Assembly (NCBI GenBank): GCA_021786295.1
Contig: JAJYNO010000017.1
Span: 114,389-178,388 of the forward strand
Reading direction: 5' to 3'
Length of the DNA stretch: 64,000 nucleotides
Source: a bacterium
GTDB lineage: Bacteria > Elusimicrobiota > Elusimicrobia > Elusimicrobiales > UBA9959
In this document: piece after piece, positions 26,419-35,968 of the stretch
Layout: each line of letters opens with the position of its first letter
How positions within the stretch are numbered: position 1 is the first letter of the stretch
Translations under genes and position numbers: made by a program
The notes under the pieces: model-generated
The model's database searches: none
What the model saw: only the letters and a program-made list of their open reading frames with translations
Told to the model about the DNA's origin: nothing

Positions 26419-27518
26419 TCAATCCGACGCTGAGGGCGTTCATAAAGAAGGAACTGCGGCAGACGCTGCGCGACGTGCGCATGCGCGTGCTGCTGTTCGG
26501 CGCGCCGGTCATCCAGATGACGGTCTTCGGTCTGGCCCTCTCCACCGAGATCAAGAACATCAAGCTGGCCGTCTTCGCCAGGCCCGACGACGCCGTGGCC
26601 GAGCGGCTGACGGAGAGGTTCTACGCCTCCGGCTGGTTCAAGCCGGTGCTATTCAGCCCGACGGACGACCCGTACGAGCTGATAGATTCGGGCCGGGCCG
26701 ACGCCGTGCTGATAGCCCCAAGGGACGGCCTGGGCCGCGCCGCCGTGCGCGGGGACGGCAGGATGCAGCTGCTGATAGACGCCTCCAACGCCACCAAAGG
26801 CCGCATCGTGGAAGCCTATGCCAAGAACATAGTGGCGGCCTTCATCGCGCGCGAATACGGTCCCGCGCCGCCGCGGCCTTTCTCCTTCGATGTGCGCGTG
26901 CTCTATAACCCGGCGATGGAATCCTCGCTGTTCCTGGTCCCCGGCGTGATGAGCATGGTCATCTGCCTGATCACGATAATCCTGACCGCAATGTCGCTGA
27001 CGCGCGAGCGCGAGATGGGCACGTTCGAGACGATAGTCTCCGCGCCTCTCTCCGACTCCGAGATCCTGCTGGGCAAGACTCTGCCGTTCATACTGATGGG
27101 GCTGGTGGTGGCCGCGCTGGTGATGACGGCCGCGTGGCTCATCTTCGGCGTGCCGGTGCGGGGGCCGCTGTGGGAGTTCGGCGCGGCTTCGTTCTTCTTC
27201 GTCGTCACCACGGTCAGCGTGGGCACGTCCATCTCCTCGATAGCCAGAACGCAGCAGCAGTCCATGCTGGGCGGCTTCATGTTCCTGTTCCCGGCGATCC
27301 TGATGAGCGGCATAATGTATCCGGTGGAGAACATGCCGCCCGCCGTCATCGCTGTGGCCTACCTGGATCCGCTGATGTACTTCATGCGGCTGCTGCGCAA
27401 CATCATGCTGAAGGGCGGAGACTTGCACGTGTTCCTAGTTAACATGGCCGCGCTGGCGCTGATGGCCGCCGCCGCCGCCGGCCTTGCCTACAACAGGTTC
27501 CGGCAGACGCTGAACTGA
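26415..27518 (+). CDS. ABC-2 type exporter permease 2 (YbhR-like)
   Basis: 367 residues, the same architecture as permease 1: N-terminal TM, periplasmic loop, five C-terminal TMs, with SLTREREMGTFETIVSAPLSDSEILLGK and LMSGIMYPVENMPP. The track start at 25902 is inside permease 1; the ATG at 26415 gives the normal N-terminus (MINPTLRAFIKKELRQTLRD). It is the last gene of the TetR-TolC-HlyD-ABC operon. The next gene, 35 nt away, is about nitric oxide or heme sensing and is probably separate. Confidence 0.9.
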   Translation: MINPTLRAFIKKELRQTLRDVRMRVLLFGAPVIQMTVFGLALSTEIKNIKLAVFARPDDAVAERLTERFYASGWFKPVLFSPTDDPYELIDSGRADAVLIAPRDGLGRAAVRGDGRMQLLIDASNATKGRIVEAYAKNIVAAFIAREYGPAPPRPFSFDVRVLYNPAMESSLFLVPGVMSMVICLITIILTAMSLTREREMGTFETIVSAPLSDSEILLGKTLPFILMGLVVAALVMTAAWLIFGVPVRGPLWEFGAASFFFVVTTVSVGTSISSIARTQQQSMLGGFMFLFPAILMSGIMYPVENMPPAVIAVAYLDPLMYFMRLLRNIMLKGGDLHVFLVNMAALALMAAAAAGLAYNRFRQTLN

Positions 27519-27553
27519 CGCCGGCCGGCCCCCGGCAATATACGGAGGTTGAT

Positions 27554-28711
27554 ATGGACGGATATCCGGACAGGAAGAGGGTGCTTAAGGGGATACTCGC
27601 GGAGCTGCACAAGGGCCTGCCGCTGGAGGCCGCCAAGGAGCGCTTCGAAGCGGAGATAGGGAGCGTTTCCTCTAAGGAGATCTTCGAGCTGGAGCAGTCC
27701 CTGCTGGAGGACGGCGTGCCGGCCGAAGAGGTGAAGCGCTTCTGCAACGTGCACGCGCTGCTCTTCGAGAAGGACCTGGAAAAGAGCATGGCGGACCCAG
27801 CCTCGCCGTCCCACCCCGTGGCGCTCTTCAAGGCCGAGAACTCCGAGATAAAGCGCCGCGTGGATTCCGCCAAGGCGCTGCTGCCGGGCCTGAAGGAAGG
27901 AAAAAACGGCGACTGGGTCCGCGGCCTCGTGGAAGAACTGCGCGCGGTGCTCAAGCACTACGAGCGCAAGGAGCAGCTGCTGTTCCCCTACCTGGAGAAG
28001 GCGGGTTTCTACGGCCCCTCCAAGGTGATGTGGGGCAAGCACGACGAAGTGCGCGAACTGTTCAAGAAAGTCTCCGCGGCGCCGGCGGCGGACTTCCCGG
28101 CCGTCGCCGCCGCGCTGCTGGAAGAAATGGACGCCATGATCTTCAAGGAGGAGAACATCCTCTTCCCCGCGGCGCTGGAGAAGCTCAAGCCCTCGGACTG
28201 GGCCGTGATCTTCCGCGAGAGCGCGCAGGCCGGCTACGTGTTCATAGAACCGCCCGCCGAGGCCGCGGAGGCCCTGGACATAGCGCAGAACGCCTCCTTT
28301 TTGTCAGGGGAGACGGTGAAGCTGCCCAGCGGCGGGCTGTCGCCGGAGGAGCTGACCGTCCTTTTCAATACCCTGCCGGTGGACCTCACCTTCGTAGGGG
28401 CGGACGACACGGTGCGGTATTTTTCGGAGGGCAAGGACCGCGTTTTCCTGCGGGCGCGCTCCATCGTCGGGCGGAAGGTGCAGAACTGCCATCCGCCGCA
28501 GAGCCTGGACAAGGTGGAGCGGATACTGGACGCCTTCAAGTCGGGGAAAAAGAGCTCGGAGGAGTTCTGGATAAACCTGAAGGGCAGGCTCATCCACATC
28601 CGCTACTTCGCCCTGCGCGGCGGCGGGGGGAAGTACCTGGGCTCGCTGGAAGTGACGCAGGATATCACCGACATACAGAAAATAAAAGGCGAGAAAAGGC
28701 TGGCTGACTGA
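27554..28711 (+). CDS. DUF438-hemerythrin-PAS protein
   Basis: 385 residues. DUF438 (about 5-70), a hemerythrin-like HHE four-helix bundle (about 85-225) with candidate ligands in SHPVALFKAENSE, LKHYERKEQLLFPYLE, WGKHDEVRE and FKEENILFPAALE, and a PAS domain (about 265-380) with the family motif NCHPPQS. Such proteins bind a di-iron centre and possibly heme, and are linked to O2 or NO response in anaerobes. The next gene is a DUF1858 protein 1 nt away, a common partner. A norB gene lies nearby on the other strand, supporting a nitrosative stress role. Confidence 0.88.
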   Translation: MDGYPDRKRVLKGILAELHKGLPLEAAKERFEAEIGSVSSKEIFELEQSLLEDGVPAEEVKRFCNVHALLFEKDLEKSMADPASPSHPVALFKAENSEIKRRVDSAKALLPGLKEGKNGDWVRGLVEELRAVLKHYERKEQLLFPYLEKAGFYGPSKVMWGKHDEVRELFKKVSAAPAADFPAVAAALLEEMDAMIFKEENILFPAALEKLKPSDWAVIFRESAQAGYVFIEPPAEAAEALDIAQNASFLSGETVKLPSGGLSPEELTVLFNTLPVDLTFVGADDTVRYFSEGKDRVFLRARSIVGRKVQNCHPPQSLDKVERILDAFKSGKKSSEEFWINLKGRLIHIRYFALRGGGGKYLGSLEVTQDITDIQKIKGEKRLAD

Positions 28712-28712
28712 T

Positions 28713-28940
28713 ATGGCTGAAAAAATAGCGGACCTGGACAGGACCCTTTACGACCTGACCGCGGAGTATCCGGAGCTGATAGACGCCCTGGCCGGTCTGG
28801 GCTTCCTGGGAGTCAGGAACCCAGTGATGCGGGAATCCCACGGCAGGCAGATGACGGTGCGCTCCGGCTGCGCCTACCTGGGCATAGAAGAAGGGAAGGT
28901 GTCGGAGGCGCTCAAAGCCAAAGGCTTTACTGTAAAATAA
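28713..28940 (+). CDS. DUF1858 small protein
   Basis: 75 residues, all one DUF1858 domain: TLYDLTAEYPELIDALAGLGF, then RESHGRQMTVRSGCAYLGIEEGKVSEALKAKGF. These small helical domains occur beside hybrid-cluster protein, DUF438 and NO-response genes. It is translationally linked to the hemerythrin/PAS gene (start 1 nt past its stop) and probably works with it. Biochemical role unknown. Confidence 0.85.
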   Translation: MAEKIADLDRTLYDLTAEYPELIDALAGLGFLGVRNPVMRESHGRQMTVRSGCAYLGIEEGKVSEALKAKGFTVK

Positions 28941-28969
28941 GGGCGGCGGTCCGGCTTCGGGCTCGCGGG

Positions 28970-30055
28970 CTACGGGCCGGAGAGCAGGTCCCTCAGGACG
29001 ACGGCGTTGTTGTGTTCCGGGTCGCTGGCCGCGTAAAGCAGCGTGACGGCGCCTTTGGCGCACAGTTCCCTGAGCCGCGCCACCGCCCCGGTATTGGCCC
29101 TCAGCTCCGCTAGGTAGCGCGCCCGGAAGCCCTCCCAGCGGGACTCGTCGTGGCCGAACCACTTGCGCGTTCCGTCCGAGGGCGCGACCTCCCTGAGCCA
29201 GAGGTCCAGTTTTGCCGCCTCCTTGGAGACGCCCCTCGGCCATAGCCGGTCCACAAGGACGCGCAGGCCGTCCCCGTCCGAGGGCTCTTCGTATATCCTC
29301 TTTATCCTTACCACCGCGTTCCCTCCGGTCCGGGCCGTTCCGAGGAGGCCCAGTTCCCTCAGCTTGCGCTCGAAAGCGCCGGCCCAGTCCCTGTTGGCCG
29401 CCGGACTGGCCGGGCTGGGGTGCAGGACGGAGGCTATGCGCGCCGTGCCGCCGGCCAGCGCTTCGCCCGCGCGCCGCGCTGCGAAGCCGCCTATCCCCAC
29501 CACCCAGCGCGGGGCGAAGAAGCCGAGGCTGAGCCGCAGGTACTCGTCGCAGACGGCGTAAAGGGCTTCCTTCTCGGCGCGGCGCAGCTTGTCCGGCGTC
29601 AGGTTGCGGCCGCCTGCCTCCATGAACACCAGCGGGCAGTAGTTGGCGACGAAGAAGCGGGAGAAAAAATCCTCCGGGGTCCCGTACAGCCGCGCTATGG
29701 CGCCCCAGAGCCGCCTGCCGCTCACCTCGGCGCGCGGGCACGCGAACCCGTACACGGGGCGCCTGGGGTTCTCGCGCGGCGGTCTGCCTACCCTGGCGCT
29801 TATGCCCAGCCAGTCCCGCACCATGGCCGCGTCGCCGAACGGCACCCCTGTCTGTGCCATGCCGAAAGGCCCAGGGTTCATTCCCAAAAATACGGCTGTC
29901 CTGCCCGGCCCCGCGTAGCGCCGCAGATACTGTTCGTGCGGCAGCCGGGCGTAATCGAGCGGGTTGTAGACCTGAGCTACCGGGGCGCCGAAGCGCAGCC
30001 GCCCGGCCTCGCGGGAGAAGCGCCTTGTCGCCTTGACGAGGTCTTCCACCGTCAT
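28970..30055 (-). CDS. SMUG1-like uracil-DNA glycosylase fused to DUF488
   Basis: 361 residues in two parts. Residues about 1-240 are a SMUG1-type uracil-DNA glycosylase with motif 1 GMNPGPFGMAQTGVPFG and motif 2 HPSPASP, which removes uracil or oxidised uracil from DNA. Residues about 246-361 are a YeaO-type DUF488 domain (IKRIYEEPSDGDGLRVLVDRLWPRG, RKWFGHD, TLLYAASDPEHNNA), function unknown, with a conserved Arg/His-rich face. I see no frameshift or stop at the joint, so this looks like a true fusion. It lies between NO-response genes, where deaminated bases would be expected. Confidence 0.88.
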   Translation of the reverse strand: MTVEDLVKATRRFSREAGRLRFGAPVAQVYNPLDYARLPHEQYLRRYAGPGRTAVFLGMNPGPFGMAQTGVPFGDAAMVRDWLGISARVGRPPRENPRRPVYGFACPRAEVSGRRLWGAIARLYGTPEDFFSRFFVANYCPLVFMEAGGRNLTPDKLRRAEKEALYAVCDEYLRLSLGFFAPRWVVGIGGFAARRAGEALAGGTARIASVLHPSPASPAANRDWAGAFERKLRELGLLGTARTGGNAVVRIKRIYEEPSDGDGLRVLVDRLWPRGVSKEAAKLDLWLREVAPSDGTRKWFGHDESRWEGFRARYLAELRANTGAVARLRELCAKGAVTLLYAASDPEHNNAVVLRDLLSGP

Positions 30056-30100
30056 CGTCCGCTCCTCGCCGCGCTTGGCCGCCGGAACATGGAAAGGCGG

Positions 30101-32326
30101 CTAATCCTCACTGGCGTAGGAATGCCCCGTCACCAGGCCGCCCAGGAACAGCGCCAGCGCGAGAGCCCCGGCGGCGAACACCGTGTCGCCGGGCACCCGC
30201 ATCCAGCGTATGACGTTCATCAGCGGCTCCTGCATGAACTGCGCGCTCCTCGCGTACCAGTAACCGGTGTTGACCGAGGCCAGCGTCTGCAGCAGCCCCA
30301 GCGGAAGCAGGCTCAGGACTATCATCATCAGCAGCCCGACGTTCATCCCCCAGAAGGCCGTCGCCAGCGCGCCGTCCCGCCATTTCCCCTCGGGCTTCAG
30401 CACGCGCAGGCAGAAGAGCATGAGCCCTATTCCCAGCATGCCGTAGACGCCGAACAGCGCTCCGTGCCCGTGCACGGGCGTGGTGTTCAGCCCCTGCATG
30501 TAGTAGAGCGCTATAGGAGGGTTTATCATGAAGCCGAAGAGCCCGGCCCCGACCATGTTCCAGAAGGCCACCGCAATGAAGAAGCGTATCGGCCACTTGT
30601 AGTTCCGCACCCAGGGCGCCATGCCGGCCACCCGCACATGTTCCCAGGCCTCGTAGCCCATCAGCACCAGCGGCACCACTTCGAGCGCGCTGAACACCGA
30701 GCCGAAGGCCATGGCCACCGCCGGAGTGCCGGCGAAATAGAGATGGTGCAGCGTCCCGATGATGCCGCCGGAAAGGTATACGGTGGCGGACAGCAGCGAG
30801 GCCCTGGCCGCCGAGCCCGGCTCCACCAGGCCCATTTTGTAGAAGAGGAAGGCTATCACCACCGTGGCGAAGACCTCGAAGAAGCCCTCCACCCATAGGT
30901 GCACCACCCACCAGCGCCAGTACTCGGCCAGCGTCAGGTTGGTATGGGCGCCCCACATCAGGCCGGCGCCGTAGAGCAGCGCGATCGCGAAGGTGGACAT
31001 CAGGAAGACCGCCAGCAGGTGCCTGTCCTCGCCGCCCTTCTTGAGGGCCGGCAGCACGCACCTGGCGATAAGGCCGAGCCAGATCAGCAGCCCGGAGAAG
31101 AGACCGGCCTGCCAGACACGGCCCAGGTCCAGGTACTCGTAGCCCTGGTGACCCCAGTAGAACCACTCGTCCCCCGTGAACTTGCGGAAGACCGAGGCCC
31201 ATTCCCCGGCCATGGAGCCGGCCACTATCACCACGAGCGCGGCAAGCAGCGCGTAAACTCCGACGGCCTGTCCTTCGGGCTCGTACCCGGAGATGACCGG
31301 CCCTATGAAGAGCCCCGCGGCCAGCCAGGCCGTGGCTATCCAGAAGAGGCCAAGCTGGATGTGCCACGTGCGAGTGACGGCGTAGGGCAGCCAGCGGTCC
31401 AGCGGTATGCCGTAGAAGCCGTTGCCTTCCACTCCGTAATGGGCGGTTATCGCGCCGAAGCCTATCTGCGCCAGCAGCAGCAGGACCACCGCCGCGAAAT
31501 AGTACGCTGCGGCCCTTTGCGAAGGTGTCCGCTTCAGCGTCAGGAAAGGGTCCTGCGCGGAGGGAGGCGCCGCTGGCGCGTGCGCGTAGGCCTTGCGCGC
31601 GTAGAACGTAACCATGCCGGCTATGCCGGCCAGCAGCAGGATGACGCTCAAGCCCGTCCAGACTATTGCCTGGCCGGTCGGGTTGTTCCCTATCAGCGGC
31701 TCATGGGGCCAGTTGTTAGTGTAGCTGGAGGAGCTGCCGGGACGGACGGCCGCGGCCGTCCACGAGGTCCAGAAGAAGAACGCGCAGAGCTGCCGGAGCT
31801 CGGCCGGGTCCTTGAGTGCCCCTGCCGGTATGGCGAAAGGCGAAGAACCTTTCACGAAGAGGGAGGAATAGTAGTCCAGGTTGCTCCCGAAGGCCTGCGC
31901 GCGCAGCGGCGGTATGGTCAGCGTGCCGGAGGCGCTGTCGTAGCCGTTTGCGCGGAACATCAGCCGCGCTTCCTCGCGCAGCGCCGCCTGCTTTTCCGGG
32001 GAGAGCGCCGTGTAGGCGGAGCGGTATTCCTTTTTCGCCAGCCCGTCCAGCACGAAGACGACCTCGCGGTGCAGCCAGTCGGCGGTCCAGTCCGGCGCGA
32101 CGTAGCTGCCGTGTCCCCAGACCGAGCCCAGCTCCATGCCGCCCATGGACTGCCAGACGGCCTGCCCGCGCTCTATGTCCCCGTCGCCTATCACCACCGC
32201 GCCGTCGGAAGAGACGACCCTGTCCGGTATAGGGGGCGCGTTGCGGTATATGTCGCGCCCGATAAGTCCCAGCACGGCGAAGGAAACCCCGGTTATCAGT
32301 ATGAACCAGGTCCAGAGCTTTTTCAT
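30101..32326 (-). CDS. norB: quinol-dependent nitric oxide reductase (qNOR)
   Basis: About 741 residues, the length of single-subunit qNOR. N-terminal TM, then a periplasmic cytochrome c-like domain without heme motif carrying GHGSYVAPDWTADWLHRE, then YTNNWPHEPLIGN and a twelve-TM heme-copper core. Metal-site segments visible: RTWHIQLGLFW, VVHLWVEGFFEVF, LSGGIIGTLHHLYF and the later HGHGALFG. It reduces 2 NO to N2O using quinol and needs no NorC. The GTG at 32335 opens the track ORF; the ATG at 32326 (MKKLWTW) with GGGG upstream is likelier. No other denitrification gene is present, so detoxification is the likely role. Confidence 0.94.
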   Translation of the reverse strand: MKKLWTWFILITGVSFAVLGLIGRDIYRNAPPIPDRVVSSDGAVVIGDGDIERGQAVWQSMGGMELGSVWGHGSYVAPDWTADWLHREVVFVLDGLAKKEYRSAYTALSPEKQAALREEARLMFRANGYDSASGTLTIPPLRAQAFGSNLDYYSSLFVKGSSPFAIPAGALKDPAELRQLCAFFFWTSWTAAAVRPGSSSSYTNNWPHEPLIGNNPTGQAIVWTGLSVILLLAGIAGMVTFYARKAYAHAPAAPPSAQDPFLTLKRTPSQRAAAYYFAAVVLLLLAQIGFGAITAHYGVEGNGFYGIPLDRWLPYAVTRTWHIQLGLFWIATAWLAAGLFIGPVISGYEPEGQAVGVYALLAALVVIVAGSMAGEWASVFRKFTGDEWFYWGHQGYEYLDLGRVWQAGLFSGLLIWLGLIARCVLPALKKGGEDRHLLAVFLMSTFAIALLYGAGLMWGAHTNLTLAEYWRWWVVHLWVEGFFEVFATVVIAFLFYKMGLVEPGSAARASLLSATVYLSGGIIGTLHHLYFAGTPAVAMAFGSVFSALEVVPLVLMGYEAWEHVRVAGMAPWVRNYKWPIRFFIAVAFWNMVGAGLFGFMINPPIALYYMQGLNTTPVHGHGALFGVYGMLGIGLMLFCLRVLKPEGKWRDGALATAFWGMNVGLLMMIVLSLLPLGLLQTLASVNTGYWYARSAQFMQEPLMNVIRWMRVPGDTVFAAGALALALFLGGLVTGHSYASED

Positions 32327-32474
32327 TCTAGACACCCCAAGTCGGAAGGATAAACCCTTAAAAGAACGATACTAAATTCCGCCTGTGCGGACAAACGGCG
32401 TTATGGAGCTATATGCCGTTGGCGGGGCCGCCCCGCAACCGGCCCGTGCCGCGCCGGGGCGGCCGCATATCTGT

Positions 32475-32480
32475 TATACT
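32475..32480 (+). promoter_or_regulatory. -10 box TATACT close to second ABC-F start
   Basis: TTATACTAG ends 9 nt before the ATG at 32490, and no Shine-Dalgarno sequence follows (AGTCTTCCG). Confidence 0.4.
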
Positions 32481-32489
32481 AGTCTTCCG

Positions 32490-34289
<1,800 letters not shown>

Positions 34290-34303
34290 CTCTGGTAAGT
34301 AAC

Positions 34304-34328
34304 ACAGCCGCTCAATAAGAGCGGCTGT
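34304..34328. terminator. convergent hairpin between uup-like gene and hgcB
   Basis: ACAGCCGCTC-aataa-GAGCGGCTGT is a perfect 10-bp stem without a clear T-run on either strand. It may be a weak terminator or a 3-prime end stabiliser for both convergent transcripts. Confidence 0.5.
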
Positions 34329-34356
34329 CCGTGGTTGAATCCCAAAAGAATTCCGG

Positions 34357-34650
34357 TCAGCAGCAGTCGCCGCCTTCCCCGCAGCCGCAGGCGGGCTCGG
34401 TGCCTTTTATCAAGCCGGTTATCACGGCGGCCGCGCAGCCCACGCCTTTCTTAAGGCTGAGCGCCTCCACGGGGCAGTTGCCGGCGCAGGCGCCGCATTC
34501 CATGCACATGTCTACGTCCGTTATTCGTGCCTTCCTGCCGCTCATCTCCAGCACGGCGTGGGGGCAGACCTGCACGCACATGCCGCAGCCGATGCACTTG
34601 GCTTCGTCAAGTTTCAGCGTCGCCACGCCTTTAAGATATTTCAGGCTCAT
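34357..34650 (-). CDS. hgcB: HgcB, ferredoxin of mercury methylation
   Basis: 97 residues with two 4Fe-4S motifs: CIGCGMCVQVCP (Cys 19, 22, 25, 29) and CMECGACAGNCP (Cys 49, 52, 55, 59). ECGAC in the second is an HgcB signature. It also has the extra lone Cys (Cys72) and the C-terminal Cys pair (Cys96, Cys97) that set HgcB apart from ordinary ferredoxins and are thought to handle Hg(II) or pass electrons. In the family it reduces the HgcA corrinoid to Co(I). Its ATG overlaps the hgcA stop (ATGA). A plain ferredoxin is unlikely given the Cys pattern and partner. Confidence 0.93.
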   Translation of the reverse strand: MSLKYLKGVATLKLDEAKCIGCGMCVQVCPHAVLEMSGRKARITDVDMCMECGACAGNCPVEALSLKKGVGCAAAVITGLIKGTEPACGCGEGGDCC

Positions 34651-35621
34651 ATGAACCTCCGGAGGAGGACCATAGCCAGTCCGGCCGCAAGGCTTACCCC
34701 CTGCACTGGCAGGGCGGCGCGCATCTCCTTCATCACTCCCGACAGCGAGGTATAGGTGGAGGAGCCGGTGAATTGCAGGCCGATGAACGACGCGACCGGC
34801 AGGTATACCAACGCGCGGGCGCAGGCGTGGAACAGGTCCTGCGAAAGGAAAGGATAGGCCGCGGCGAGCCCGATGGCGCCGGCGGCCGCGCTTTTGATGG
34901 CGAAGGCTCTGCCCGGCAGCCAGGGCAGCAGCGCAGGCACCAGCAGCGTCGAGGAAAGCAGCGTCGCCGCGGTTAGCATGGCGTCGGCCCTGAAGCCGAA
35001 GAAATAGAGCAGCGCCGCGGCGGGCAGCAGATATTTGCCGAAATTGACCAGCTCGATGGGGGAAAGCGCCATGCGGTCGGCGAAGCCGAAGCGCACCCGC
35101 CGCATTTCCGGTGCCGCTTTCTTCCCGGCGGCCATGAACGAGGGGATATCCTCCGCGCGCACCGGGCCGTAAATGACCGAGAAGCCGGTGTAGGCCTTCA
35201 CCCTGTGGGCCGCTACTCCCGGAGCGCCCAGTTGCGGAACTATTATCTCCTTGCGGCTCAGCAGGTCCCCCAGGCCGCTCTCCATTATGGAGCGGGTCAG
35301 CTCCATCGTGCCAAAAGTGCCTTTGCCTGCCGCGCACCAGACGTTTATGCCCTTAGTGTCCAGCACCAGCAGCCAGGCGTCGCCTTTCACCGAAGTGCGG
35401 AGCGCGTCGAAACTGAGCCTGTAGTTGGCGGAGGCGAAAACGGGGGAATCCGGGTCGGGCGAGCCCAGAGCGTAGAGGCCCGGTTTTATCCTCATCTTCA
35501 TGCGGCCGATGCCCCAGCGGGCCTTCCAGGAGGCCCGCCTGTCCGCCGCGCGGTATTCCCCGGTGACGGCGAAGGAGACGCTCTCCTCCTGCCCGGCCGT
35601 GCCGTCGTCGTTCCCTGTCAT
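34647..35621 (-). CDS. hgcA: HgcA, corrinoid methyltransferase of mercury methylation
   Basis: 324 residues. The corrinoid domain has the diagnostic cap-helix motif NVWCAAGKGTFG (Cys96 is the cobalt ligand) and other family segments (WKARWGIGRM, SPVFASANYRLSFD, GFSVIYGPVRAEDIP). About five TM helices follow from residue 195 to the end. It transfers a methyl group to Hg(II) to make methylmercury. The start at 35621 is set by conservation upstream of M41 and by a TATAAT box ending 6 nt before it; the track extension to 35882 runs into arsR. Not the CO-dehydrogenase corrinoid protein: no 4Fe-4S motif, and a TM tail is present. Confidence 0.95.
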   Translation of the reverse strand: MTGNDDGTAGQEESVSFAVTGEYRAADRRASWKARWGIGRMKMRIKPGLYALGSPDPDSPVFASANYRLSFDALRTSVKGDAWLLVLDTKGINVWCAAGKGTFGTMELTRSIMESGLGDLLSRKEIIVPQLGAPGVAAHRVKAYTGFSVIYGPVRAEDIPSFMAAGKKAAPEMRRVRFGFADRMALSPIELVNFGKYLLPAAALLYFFGFRADAMLTAATLLSSTLLVPALLPWLPGRAFAIKSAAAGAIGLAAAYPFLSQDLFHACARALVYLPVASFIGLQFTGSSTYTSLSGVMKEMRAALPVQGVSLAAGLAMVLLRRFI

Positions 35622-35648
35622 AAGGGTATTATAGTATAATTCGTTATG
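35619..35648. promoter_or_regulatory. back-to-back divergent promoter and candidate ArsR operator
   Basis: ATTATA-g-TATAAT (35628-35640) is a perfect 13-bp palindrome made of a minus-strand TATAAT for hgcA (6 nt before its ATG) and a plus-strand TATAAT for arsR (5 nt before its ATG). A looser outer repeat CATAA...TTATG includes both start codons. An ArsR dimer here would block both messages. Confidence 0.75.
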
Positions 35649-35960
35649 TGGCGAAATAACGAAATTACCTGCGGGGAAAACATGCAGAACATACTTAAGA
35701 TAACCAAGGCGGCCTCCGATGAGACCCGGCTGCGCATACTGAAGTTGCTGACAAAGGGGGAGCTCTGTGTCTGCCATATAACCGCCGGCCTGAAGCTCGC
35801 CCCCTCCACGGTCTCCAAGCACCTCTCCATACTGGAGGCGGCGGGGCTGATAGAGACCAGGAAGCTCGGGCGCTGGGTGCACTGCAAGCTCCCGTCCTCG
35901 CCGAAAGGCGAGCCGCGCGCGGCGCTGCGCTGGCTGCTGTCCGCCCTGGGGAGGCCCTGA
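35646..35960 (+). CDS. arsR: ArsR-family metalloid-responsive repressor
   Basis: 104 residues, winged helix. Helix alpha-3 carries ELCVCHI, the As(III)-binding CxC motif of classic ArsR; the third Cys of the E. coli protein is replaced. The recognition region is LKLAPSTVSKHLSILEAAGLIETRK. As(III) binding should release DNA. It starts 5 nt after a TATAAT box; an alternative start is M13 (35682, MQNILKI), which has GGGG 8 nt upstream. It heads the arsenic operon and is divergent from hgcA, so it may control both. Confidence 0.92.
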   Translation: MWRNNEITCGENMQNILKITKAASDETRLRILKLLTKGELCVCHITAGLKLAPSTVSKHLSILEAAGLIETRKLGRWVHCKLPSSPKGEPRAALRWLLSALGRP

Positions 35961-35968
35961 AGGCTCCC

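Noticed and set aside
30899-32353. 484-residue plus-strand ORF over norB
   Set aside because: Shadow of norB with low-complexity composition; the minus frame has the full qNOR signature.
32327-32400. FNR or Dnr box upstream of norB
   Set aside because: No TTGAT-N4-ATCAA-type palindrome is present; only a weak TTGTCC-N17-TATCGT promoter is visible.
34331-34654. 107-residue plus-strand ORF over hgcB
   Set aside because: The minus frame encodes the ferredoxin with all Cys motifs in order; the plus frame has no family pattern.
34647-35621. HgcA as CO-dehydrogenase corrinoid protein gamma subunit
   Set aside because: No 4Fe-4S motif and no acetyl-CoA pathway genes nearby; the NVWCAAGK motif, membrane tail and HgcB partner are specific to HgcA.
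34647-35882. Longer HgcA start at 35882 from the track
   Set aside because: It would run through the promoter and arsR. HgcA conservation begins after 35621, where a TATAAT box precedes the ATG.
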